Part shown: positions 15,668 through 21,891 of the stretch, one piece after another
Position numbering within the stretch: the stretch's first letter is position 1
Layout: every line of letters begins with the position of its first letter
Assembly: GCA_005879655.1 (NCBI GenBank)
Contig: VBJK01000122.1
Coordinates: 1 to 22,954 of the forward strand
Direction of reading: 5' to 3'
DNA length: 22,954 bases
Source of the DNA: Chloroflexota bacterium
GTDB lineage: Bacteria > Chloroflexota > Ktedonobacteria > Ktedonobacterales > Ktedonobacteraceae
The notes under the pieces: model-generated
What the model saw: the letters and a program-made list of their open reading frames with translations, nothing else
Database searches by the model: none
What the model was told of the DNA's origin: nothing
Program-made: the position numbers and the translations under genes

Positions 15668-16306
15668 ATGAGTTTTGATCGTTCATCAGCTCGTTGCTCA
15701 TTCTGCGGTAGGCACTCATCAGAGGTCCGCCGTATGATAGCAGGGCCAGGAGCAGCCTACATTTGTGATGAATGCTTGCAATTATGCAATGATATACTGC
15801 ACGATCCAACGCCGTTCTCCGCTAAAGCGCTGGAACTAGCGTCGCGCCCTCCTGTGGTCGTTGCCGCTCCACACATGCACGCCATTGAGCGCGAAGTACG
15901 ACAGACAGATACAGATCCTCCACGCGTGGTCACTCTGGAGTTAGAGCAAAAGCAACAAGGCATGATCTTAATCTTGCACCAGATGCACTATTATCAGACA
16001 CGCTTTGAACTCCACTACCTCTGGATCAGACCACCCCTCTCGACTGGCTTTGCCTTCGTGCCGCGTATTATCTTCTTCCTGAAAGACAATATGGGGACTC
16101 AATGGATGGGTGATCGTGGTGGTATGATTTTGGCACGACCAGATCTGACCAATGGCCCGAATAATGCTGTCTATCAGGGCAGCGCTCGCTTCCGCCCTCT
16201 TCCTTCACCAGATGCGCGCATCCTCACGATACGAGCTGCCGACCCTCTGGGACAATTTGAGAACCCTTCGCCCCAACCATGGCAATTTGAAATACAGTTA
16301 ACGTAA
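15668..16306 (+). CDS. Protein with an N-terminal ClpX-type C4 zinc finger and an unassigned C-terminal domain
   Basis: It has 212 residues from ATG 15668, with GAGGAAAGG 5-13 bases upstream. Residues 9-40 match the ClpX zinc-binding domain: [20 protein letters not shown], then [14 protein letters not shown], with C10, C13, C33 and C36 as zinc ligands. There is no Walker A, Walker B or other AAA+ segment, so this is not ClpX. In ClpX that domain dimerises and binds substrates or adaptors. Residues about 85-212 alternate short hydrophobic stretches, suggesting a beta-rich domain of unknown role; they include [19 protein letters not shown]. It follows gatD by 21 bp and is probably in the same operon. 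A role in lipid II amidation or in proteolytic control is only a guess from position. The stop codon lies in the left arm of the following inverted repeat. Confidence 0.8.
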   Translation: MSFDRSSARCSFCGRHSSEVRRMIAGPGAAYICDECLQLCNDILHDPTPFSAKALELASRPPVVVAAPHMHAIEREVRQTDTDPPRVVTLELEQKQQGMILILHQMHYYQTRFELHYLWIRPPLSTGFAFVPRIIFFLKDNMGTQWMGDRGGMILARPDLTNGPNNAVYQGSARFRPLPSPDARILTIRAADPLGQFENPSPQPWQFEIQLT

Positions 16307-16375
16307 GCACGCAAAAGCGGGGTGCAAAGGGGCCGCAAACCCCTTTACACCCCGCTTTTGCGTGCTTACGTTAAC
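16297..16375. terminator. 36-bp-arm inverted repeat acting as probable bidirectional terminator between the zinc-finger gene and hpf
   Basis: Arms 16297-16332 and 16340-16375 are complementary at 35 of 36 positions around the loop CCGCAAA. They begin GTTAACGTAAGCACGC. The left arm includes the last codons and TAA of the zinc-finger gene, and the right arm ends 11 bp before the hpf stop. A hairpin this strong in a convergent junction should terminate or protect both transcripts. The length and near-perfection also suggest a mobile palindrome. There is no classic T-run. Confidence 0.7.
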
Positions 16376-16386
16376 GCCTATGGTCG

Positions 16387-17010
16387 TTACTCTACCAGAG
16401 CAGGAACCAATAAACCGTATCCCCCTTCTTCCAGTCGATACATGACGTTCACACTATTTGTTTCCTCATTATAAAAAGGATAGAATGAAGCGCCACCCTT
16501 CTCCATCTGCGCGATGACTTCCTGATCAGACATGGGCCTGGTTGGAAGACGACGAATCTCCAAGATCTTGGACCAGATCTGTTCGTTTTCTTGCTCACCG
16601 ACACTTGTATCCTCGACCAGCTCATCCTGCACCTGCTCCTCTTCCTCCTCAATAGAAGAAAGACGGCCAGAACGAGCCAAAGCCATGACCCTGACAGCCT
16701 GATGACGACGCCCCTTCGTCAGTCGATCCTTATGACGACCGAGCTGTGCCATCACTTTATCAATCACCAGATCCAAGGCAGTGGTTGCATTGACTGCGCC
16801 TGCTTCACTACGAATAGGATAGGTATTGCCGCAGAGTAAGACGTGCACAGAGTAACGATCCTGGGCGCTACGCGTCTTTTCTTCGGCCACAGTTACTTCC
16901 ACGCGAGAATTATCGTCAACCAAACGCGAAAGTCGTTGCATTTTACGTTCTATTCGTTGACGTAGTTGTGGAGTAACTTGCATCTGTCTGCCTTTGATGA
17001 TAATTTGCAT
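16387..17010 (-). CDS. hpf: Ribosome hibernation promoting factor, long form
   Basis: Long HPF binds the 30S decoding region and joins ribosomes into inactive 100S dimers during slow growth. It has 207 residues from ATG 17010 with AGAGGAAG upstream. The N-terminal S30AE domain (1-105) has MQIIIKGRQMQVTPQLRQRI, the strand RVEVTVAEEK and the helix TALDLVIDKVMAQLGRHKDRL. An acidic linker follows (EEEEEQVQDELVED, 121-134). The C-terminal dimerisation domain (about 145-205) has SDQEVIAQMEKGGASFYPFYNEETNSVNVMYR-type residues ending GGYGLLVP, as in the family. It converges on the zinc-finger gene. Confidence 0.95.
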   Translation of the reverse strand: MQIIIKGRQMQVTPQLRQRIERKMQRLSRLVDDNSRVEVTVAEEKTRSAQDRYSVHVLLCGNTYPIRSEAGAVNATTALDLVIDKVMAQLGRHKDRLTKGRRHQAVRVMALARSGRLSSIEEEEEQVQDELVEDTSVGEQENEQIWSKILEIRRLPTRPMSDQEVIAQMEKGGASFYPFYNEETNSVNVMYRLEEGGYGLLVPALVE

Positions 17011-17431
17011 AGTTCGCTTCCTCTTTCCGATCTAATACATGATTTCTCATAAACGAAACAGATGGCATTGCGTTAGAGATAGGAGTACACCCTTATTATA
17101 CCACTCAGGTGACAAAGGGATGGGAAATTTGTCTCACTCTCACGTAACAAGTCCATCTCAATTTATGAGGTCTCTCATCCGTCACTTTGTCGGCGAATAT
17201 TATGAACTATGTTTAATTTTTTCAGATGACAAATTCACACAATGTTAATACTTTGATGATATGATAATGGCGGTATAGACATAAATTTATGCATACAGCA
17301 TCAACGTTATCTTCGGGATTGTCAGATAGCTTTGCAAGTCTGAAGTGGCAATGACCGCCGCTTCCTTTATCTATATCAGCGTATTTATTTTATGACGATC
17401 CCCTAGCGACCTGTGGAAGGGCAAGTGGTAT
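17011..17431. other. Divergent spacer between hpf and the small Cys-motif gene
   Basis: About 420 bp with no supported gene. A 69-codon frame at 17039-17248 has no family resemblance and crosses the hpf promoter. The stretch is AT-rich from about 17200 to 17400. Apart from the hpf -10 box I see no clear promoter, RNA or repeat in it. Confidence 0.5.
17095..17103 (-). promoter_or_regulatory. Extended -10 promoter candidate for hpf
   Basis: On the minus strand TGG is followed directly by TATAAT (17095-17100), an extended -10, about 85 bases before the hpf start. No consensus -35 is present 17 bases further up, which fits an extended -10 promoter. The same TGn-TAnAAT pattern recurs before nrdR and the Nudix gene. 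Confidence 0.45.
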
Positions 17432-17686
17432 ATGCCAAATATACCCCATAACCAACACATTACCTACCAGTTGCAATATCGCAAGTGTGGCAAAGAATCA
17501 TGCAGTACTTGTCGTCACACCCAGGGCCACGGCCCTTATTGGTATGCGTACTGGCGCGAAGGTGCCCGTTTGCGATCGGGCTATGTAGGAAAGGTCCATC
17601 CTAGCCTGCGATGCCCAACACACACGTTACCATCAAAATCAAAAAAAGAATCCGCTAGAGCCTTGTTGCATTCCGCTCTTGTCTAA
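17432..17686 (+). CDS. Small protein with CGKxxCxxC and GHGPYWYAYWR motifs (DUF6788-like), function unknown
   Basis: It has 84 residues from ATG 17432; a weak AAGGGC lies about 9 bases upstream. The central stretch is highly patterned: YQLQYRKCGKESCSTCRHT (12-30), GHGPYWYAYWREG (32-44) and LRSGYVGK (47-54). I recognise this Cys and aromatic signature from short proteins and N-terminal modules of larger regulators in Ktedonobacteria and other Chloroflexota, listed as DUF6788 as far as I recall. C19, C24 and C27 could bind zinc, possibly with C61 or a histidine. The tail is Lys and Ser-rich. No function is known to me. It stands 104 bp before nrdR, on the same strand. It is small enough to be a fragment of a longer regulator. 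Confidence 0.65.
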   Translation: MPNIPHNQHITYQLQYRKCGKESCSTCRHTQGHGPYWYAYWREGARLRSGYVGKVHPSLRCPTHTLPSKSKKESARALLHSALV

Positions 17687-17731
17687 GCATTTCCACGGGA
17701 ACAAGGTAATACCTTTTTTCTCTCCCTCTAG

Positions 17732-17751
17732 TGGTACAATACTACTATAAT
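17732..17751 (+). promoter_or_regulatory. Candidate -10 elements upstream of nrdR
   Basis: TGG-TACAAT (extended -10, 17732-17740) and a perfect TATAAT (17746-17751) lie 40-60 bases before the nrdR start. Neither has a good -35. No repeated NrdR-box-like 16-mers were evident nearby. Confidence 0.35.
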
Positions 17752-17790
17752 AAGACAATATGGCAGTAGTAATATTGGGAGAAACCAGGT

Positions 17791-18255
17791 ATGAGATGTC
17801 CTTTTTGTGGAGGCAACGAATCTCGGGTGAAAGACTCACGCGATGTGGGTGACGCGATTCACCGTCGCCGTGAGTGTGAACAATGCAAAGGCCGCTTCAG
17901 CACCTATGAGCGTGTCGAAAAAGCGCCTCTTATCGTTATAAAACGTGACCAACGACGCGAGGTCTTCGATCGCCAAAAATTGACGCTTGGTATTCGTAAG
18001 GCCTGCGAGAAACGCCCTTTGCCCGCCGGTGAAATTGAACATGTCGTGGCGGAAATTGAACAAGCACTTGATCGCTTCGGCAAGCAAGAGATCCCTAGTA
18101 GTGTGATTGGCGAACTAGTTATGGAATGCTTACGACGTATGGATAAGATTGCTTATATTCGCTTCGCTAGCGTCTATCGTTCATTTGGGGATGTTGAAAC
18201 GATGTTTGCTGAAATTCAACAGTTGCTTAACAGAGATAAGGTTGACATGACATAG
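17791..18255 (+). CDS. nrdR: Transcriptional repressor NrdR
   Basis: Represses ribonucleotide reductase genes when ATP and dATP are bound to its ATP-cone. It has 154 residues from ATG 17791, with GGGAGAAACCAGGT upstream. The zinc ribbon uses C3, C6, C29 and C32 (MRCPFCGGNESRVKDSRD, then RRRECEQCKGRFSTYERVE). The ATP-cone runs from about residue 46 to 136, with VIKRDQRREVFDRQKLTLGIRKACEKRP-type residues, ALDRFGKQEIPSSVIGELVMECLRRMDKIAYIRFASVYRSF. The length is typical. No ribonucleotide reductase gene lies in the window. A short hairpin (CGCTC/GAGCG at 18256-18269) follows the stop but has no T-run. Confidence 0.95.
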   Translation: MRCPFCGGNESRVKDSRDVGDAIHRRRECEQCKGRFSTYERVEKAPLIVIKRDQRREVFDRQKLTLGIRKACEKRPLPAGEIEHVVAEIEQALDRFGKQEIPSSVIGELVMECLRRMDKIAYIRFASVYRSFGDVETMFAEIQQLLNRDKVDMT

Positions 18256-18396
18256 CGCTCACCTGAGCGTCATGAGATACGGGAAATTGCCCAGCTGAAA
18301 CTTATTGCTTACATTATGCGTATCTTTAAATAAGTAAGCTTAGGTCACATATTTATGAGGTTTTCATATACAGTAAGCAGGAAAGGATGCTTTGTC

Positions 18397-18750
18397 ATGA
18401 ATAGCTTTCTGAAAGGTATGCTCTTGGGAGTTGGTATTGGCCTACTCATCGCTCCCATGAAGGGCGATGAGATGCGCAATATGTTGAGTGAGCGCGCAAA
18501 CGAGGTACGTGGCTATTTACCAGAAAATGAGCAGATCGACATCTATCGTCAACGCGTTTCCGATCGTGTCTCTCAAACTACTGGTACTTTGAAGGGCTAT
18601 GCCCAACAAGCGGCATCGAGCGTGAAACAAACGGCTAGCAATCTGAATAGCCTTGCACAGAATGCCACATCGAATGTCAAAGGCACAAGCCAAGACGTTG
18701 TGGATATGACCAGGGATACGGTGAAATCCACTAGCAACGATATCAGATAG
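18397..18750 (+). CDS. YtxH-like small membrane-anchored protein
   Basis: It has 117 residues from ATG 18397, preceded by AGGAAAGG at about 9-10 bases. An in-frame ATG at 18355 would place 14 charged residues before the membrane segment and lacks a site. Residues 4-20 form a Gly-rich hydrophobic segment (FLKGMLLGVGIGLLIAP), followed by MKGDEMRNML, the usual YtxH layout (APxxGxExR). The remainder is a long amphipathic, Ser/Thr/Gln/Asn/Ala-rich region with repeated VKQTAS/NVKGTS-type units, similar to LEA or apolipophorin-like helices. YtxH proteins are linked to general stress in Bacillus; the molecular role is unknown. A terminator follows immediately. Confidence 0.75.
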   Translation: MNSFLKGMLLGVGIGLLIAPMKGDEMRNMLSERANEVRGYLPENEQIDIYRQRVSDRVSQTTGTLKGYAQQAASSVKQTASNLNSLAQNATSNVKGTSQDVVDMTRDTVKSTSNDIR

Positions 18751-18758
18751 CGCGTCAC

Positions 18759-18817
18759 AAAAGATGGCTAAAGGAGCGAGGGGAAGACACGTTCTCTCGC
18801 TCCTTTGGCCATCTTTT
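18759..18817 (+). terminator. Intrinsic terminator downstream of the YtxH-like gene
   Basis: Arms 18759-18780 and 18796-18817 (22 bp, one mismatch) start AAAAGATGGC and end GCCATCTTTT around a 15-base loop. The right arm ends in TTTT, followed by GTT, giving a fair U-tract. Confidence 0.75.
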
Positions 18818-18855
18818 GTTCCTTACACCCAGTTATGTACCTACTTGCTACAAGG

Positions 18856-18864
18856 TGATATAAT
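18856..18864 (+). promoter_or_regulatory. Extended -10 promoter candidate for the Nudix gene
   Basis: TGA followed directly by TATAAT (18859-18864), 42 bases before the GTG start. No consensus -35. It is consistent with the extended -10 seen before hpf. Confidence 0.5.
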
Positions 18865-18906
18865 CTGAAAGACATCCTACCTATATAGATAGGCGGAACA
18901 GTAGCA

Positions 18907-19383
18907 GTGTTTTATACTGGCTTCAAGATACTGGTGAGCGTTTTCTTTAACCTGCTCAATCTCCTGATGGGCGGGAATCTCCCACCTTTTACTTGTGTAT
19001 GCGTGGTTGTTGAAGATCAGGGTCGCTACCTGATTGTCAGACGGCCTAAAGGCGATCTCGTCTTGCCAGGCGGCTTTATGTGCTGGCACGAACGTCCAGA
19101 GCAAACAGCATGCCGCGAATGTAAAGAAGAAACGGGACTGGATATTCAGCCAGGAGAGTTTATCTCTTATACCTCGCTCGTTAGCAAGCGCTTTGACCAC
19201 ATGAGCACGGTCAACATCGTACTCCAGGGCAAGGTGCTCGGTGGTAACTTGCACAGTAGCATCGAAGGGTTCCCTTGCTGGCTCTCCAAAGACGAACTAC
19301 AGAGTGGCCAGCTGAATTACTCTAGTAGAGATGCATTTAACCAATACTTGCGTTTAATGGATAAAAGAGAGGTAAAGCCGTAG
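18907..19383 (+). CDS. Nudix hydrolase with a hydrophobic N-terminus
   Basis: Hydrolyses nucleoside diphosphates linked to another moiety; the substrate cannot be read from sequence. It has 158 residues from GTG 18907, with AGGCGG about 10 bases upstream. The Nudix box is complete at 56-78: G56, E62 and R70-E71-C72-K73-E74-E75-T76-G77-L78. The hydrophobic position after RE is an unusual cysteine. Residues 8-22 (ILVSVFFNLLNLLMG) could form a short membrane or amphipathic helix. Central VCVVVEDQGRYLIVRRPKGDLVLPGG is typical. The stop TAG at 19381-19383 is formed by the first copy of the repeat array, so the last codons may have been shaped by the insertion of that array. Confidence 0.85.
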   Translation: MFYTGFKILVSVFFNLLNLLMGGNLPPFTCVCVVVEDQGRYLIVRRPKGDLVLPGGFMCWHERPEQTACRECKEETGLDIQPGEFISYTSLVSKRFDHMSTVNIVLQGKVLGGNLHSSIEGFPCWLSKDELQSGQLNYSSRDAFNQYLRLMDKREVKP

Positions 19384-19528
19384 CCGCGTAATTTATTGCG
19401 CATGAGGTGACAGTTATGAAAAAAGGCGTAATTTATTGCGCATGAGCAACGAACGATTAAAACAGGCGCAATAAATTGCGCGGCTACAGCTTTTTAAACG
19501 AGCACGGCGCAATAAATTGCGTGGCTAC
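19380..19528. repeat. Four-copy near-palindromic repeat array, 40-41 bp period, two copies in each orientation
   Basis: The core GCGYAATTTATTGCGC starts at 19386 and 19426. Its reverse complement GCGCAATAAATTGCG starts at 19466 and 19507. The first copy is preceded by GTAGCC (19380-19385), and the last two are followed by its complement GGCTAC (19482-19487, 19523-19528). Copies 1 and 2 share 21 identical bases (19386-19406 and 19426-19446). The starts are 40, 40 and 41 bp apart, and the bases between are unrelated and about 19 long. The array fills the junction between the convergent Nudix and esterase genes and overlaps the Nudix stop codon. Confidence 0.88.
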
Positions 19529-19551
19529 GGCGCTATCTCTGTTTTTTATTT

Positions 19552-20541
19552 TTAATAAGAAAATTGGTGGAGAAACTGCCAGACCGTATCCTGTGTATTC
19601 AGCGACGGTGAACCCGTCCAAGAGTGTCCACCATTGCCTATACGATAATGCACAACCTCACTGCCGTTGGCGCAGGATTTCCACTCCGTTCCAGTTACGT
19701 CACCCTGGTGGTAGAAGTCACGCGAGGTCGCACTACACTTATCTATATCAAGCCAGAGATTCAAGTAATCATGTACCGCAGCCATACGTGTTGCTGTATT
19801 TCCATTATAGGGTGCATCGTGATCTGCCGCCCCATGAATCTCTAATACCGGCAGAGGCCGAGCAGGATGGCACCCACCAAAGGGATAATACGCGCCGGAT
19901 ACCGTGGCTACCGCTGCAATCTGGTCGCTCAAGGCACACGCCAGACGATACGCCATTCCACCACCGAGAGAAAAACCTGTAAGATACACATGATGCTTGT
20001 CAACACAATAGTTCTTCTCAAGATAGTTGAGCAGGTCACGCGTAAACTGTACGTCGTCGGCGCTACCTGTGGGACCATAAGCCCCCACGCCCGCGTTCCA
20101 AGATGGTGGGTCATCGACACCCTGCGGGAAAACCACGATAAAATTTTGCTTATCGGCTTCTACACTGAACTGTGTTGTATCTTCCATGTGCTTCGTCGTC
20201 CAGCTATAGCCATGGTAGCCTATTAAGAGCGGCTGAAGGATATACCCGTACGATGGCGGCAGATGTAAGAGGAACGTTCGCTGTAAGCCACCGGATGTAA
20301 TAGCTACAGTGCTATCGCCGATTTGATGAGCCGGAGCCTGACAGATGACCGTTGGCGCAGGAGATTTCCCGGCGGCAACATTAGCAAATTGCGCGCTATA
20401 AGCTGCATAAGCTATCACGCTTAACAGGACGAACAAGGCAAGCACCATGCCTGCAATACCGACCAAACGGCGTATTGTAACGTGTCTATCAATCATTGTC
20501 TCTGCCATATACATACTATGAGATCTTGTAAAGAGAAACAT
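19552..20541 (-). CDS. Membrane-anchored or secreted esterase of the PHB depolymerase/LpqC/feruloyl esterase family
   Basis: An alpha/beta hydrolase that cleaves esters outside the cytoplasm; the substrate (polyhydroxybutyrate, feruloyl esters or other) is not clear. It has 329 residues from ATG 20541, with AAAAGAG upstream; ATGs at 20514 and 20508 are possible alternatives without a site. A single hydrophobic segment lies at about 26-50 (VGIAGMVLALFVLLSVIAYAAY). The oxyanion region is IGYHGYSWT. The nucleophile is S191 in TGFSLGGGMAYRLAC, the acid probably D240 in EIHGAADHDAPYNG, and the histidine H306 in GNGGHSWTG. GFSLGG replaces the common GLSAGG. Cysteines at 179, 202, 224, 269 and 290 suggest disulfides, fitting an exported enzyme. 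Convergent with the Nudix gene. Confidence 0.85.
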   Translation of the reverse strand: MFLFTRSHSMYMAETMIDRHVTIRRLVGIAGMVLALFVLLSVIAYAAYSAQFANVAAGKSPAPTVICQAPAHQIGDSTVAITSGGLQRTFLLHLPPSYGYILQPLLIGYHGYSWTTKHMEDTTQFSVEADKQNFIVVFPQGVDDPPSWNAGVGAYGPTGSADDVQFTRDLLNYLEKNYCVDKHHVYLTGFSLGGGMAYRLACALSDQIAAVATVSGAYYPFGGCHPARPLPVLEIHGAADHDAPYNGNTATRMAAVHDYLNLWLDIDKCSATSRDFYHQGDVTGTEWKSCANGSEVVHYRIGNGGHSWTGSPSLNTQDTVWQFLHQFSY

Positions 20542-20619
20542 GACTAACTCTTTTCATTTATAAGTAAGACGATGCACGGCATGATATGATCACATGCAAG
20601 TTAAATACCTTAGTGCCAT

Positions 20620-20647
20620 TTGCAGGTGCCACACAATCTGTTATACT
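20620..20647 (+). promoter_or_regulatory. Candidate sigma-70-type promoter for the sua5 gene
   Basis: TTGCAG (20620-20625), a 16-base spacer and TATACT (20642-20647), 50 bases before the proposed TTG start. Good agreement with consensus. Confidence 0.55.
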
Positions 20648-20696
20648 TGAGAACACTGATGCCAACATTGTCCAGAGAAGGAAACACCATTAAATT

Positions 20697-21770
20697 TTGA
20701 GAGCTACAGAGATTATACAGATCAATGCGATACAACCTGAAGCCGCCATTATCGAGCGCGCGGCAGAACTCCTACGCATGGGTGACATTGTCGTGTTTCC
20801 GACCGAGACGGTCTACGGGCTGGGGGCTGATGCGCTACAAACAGCAGCACTGGAACGCATCTTTACCGCGAAAGGGCGGCCCTATAGCGATCCCCTGATC
20901 GTCCATATCGCTGACGTAGGGGAGCTAGAGTCTATTGCCACCAATATTGCGCCAATTGCCTACCAACTGGCGCAAGCATTCTGGCCAGGCCCGCTCACCT
21001 TGATCCTGCCCGCCGATCCCCGCATTCCCAGGATGATTACAGCTGGTCTGCCCACTGTAGCGGTACGCATGCCACGCCATCCGGTCGCACTCGCCCTGCT
21101 TGCTGCACTCGCATCTCCTATCGCGGCCCCTAGCGCGAACCGTTTTATGCATGTAAGTCCCACCACGGCACAACATGCGATGAGTGATCTGCACGGACGT
21201 GTACCGCTGATCTTAGACGGAGGACCATGCACGGTAGGGGTTGAGTCAACCATTCTCGATCTGTGTTCAGCGCAGCCGACTATTCTCCGGCCTGGCGGTA
21301 TCAGCCTCGAAGCATTGCGCACGATCATCCCAGAGGTCCAGATAGCAGCGAAGCGCACGAAAGAGAATCTGCACGAACTAGAGGCAGCAACGCCCCTGAA
21401 GTCCCCCGGCCAGTTGCTCATTCACTATGCACCAACCGTCCCGGCATTCCTGTTTGCAGGTCCAGCGGCGACGATGCGCATTGCGATGCTCAATGAAGTA
21501 CAGCGCCGCATAGCACGAGGCGAACAAGTGGGCGTCCTGCTAGCCGATGAGGATGTTGCAAGTTTTCAGGATAGCGGCGCACACTGCTATACGTTAGGCA
21601 GTACAGCTGCACCAGAGCAGATAGCCGCACGGCTCTTCTCTGGCCTACGCACGCTCGAAGAGGCAGGCGTTGCTGTGATTCTCTGCCGCGATTTTGCCGA
21701 GCATGGCCTCGGTTTAGCAATTCACGATCGCCTGCTCAAAGCGACCGGTGGCAAGGTTTTTCGAGGATAA
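20697..21770 (+). CDS. sua5: Threonylcarbamoyl-AMP synthase, Sua5/YwlC type
   Basis: Makes threonylcarbamoyl-AMP from Thr, bicarbonate and ATP, the first step of t6A37 modification of ANN-decoding tRNAs. It has 357 residues. The YrdC domain (about 15-205) shows VVFPTETVYGLGADA (32-46), FTAKGRPYSDPLIVH with K59 and R61, and the S146-x-N148 motif in PIAAPSANRF. The linker has KSPGQLLIHYAP (235-246), and the C-terminal Sua5 domain runs to the end. This two-domain length separates it from short TsaC. The start is uncertain: TTG 20697 is the furthest in-frame start and GAAGGA lies about 14 bases upstream, rather far. An ATT at 20690 has better spacing but leads to a stop after three codons in another frame. 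Confidence 0.93.
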   Translation: MRATEIIQINAIQPEAAIIERAAELLRMGDIVVFPTETVYGLGADALQTAALERIFTAKGRPYSDPLIVHIADVGELESIATNIAPIAYQLAQAFWPGPLTLILPADPRIPRMITAGLPTVAVRMPRHPVALALLAALASPIAAPSANRFMHVSPTTAQHAMSDLHGRVPLILDGGPCTVGVESTILDLCSAQPTILRPGGISLEALRTIIPEVQIAAKRTKENLHELEAATPLKSPGQLLIHYAPTVPAFLFAGPAATMRIAMLNEVQRRIARGEQVGVLLADEDVASFQDSGAHCYTLGSTAAPEQIAARLFSGLRTLEEAGVAVILCRDFAEHGLGLAIHDRLLKATGGKVFRG

Positions 21771-21853
21771 GCTCCACCGCCCCAGGGCACTTGCAAGGGG
21801 CAATGCATGAGCATTGGCTCTCCTCATTAACCATAAAAATGGGGAAGGATCAG

Positions 21854-21874
21854 CAATGAGAAAAGATCTCATTG
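21854..21874. terminator. Possible weak terminator hairpin between sua5 and the PucR-type gene
   Basis: CAATGAGA (21854-21861) pairs with TCTCATTG (21867-21874) around AAAGA. Another 6-bp hairpin, CAATGC/GCATTG, is at 21801-21816. Neither has a T-run. They lie in the 121-bp convergent spacer, where little else is seen. Confidence 0.3.
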
Positions 21875-21891
21875 ACAGGAGCAAGGAGCCT

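Noticed and set aside
17039..17248. 69-codon open frame in the hpf upstream region
   Set aside because: It overlaps the hpf promoter on the opposite strand, has no recognisable features and no supporting ribosome site.
19380..19528. Four evenly spaced repeats with unique segments between them, resembling a small CRISPR array
   Set aside because: The repeats flip orientation halfway, the core is a near-palindrome of 16-21 bp, the spacers are only about 19 bases, and no cas gene is present.
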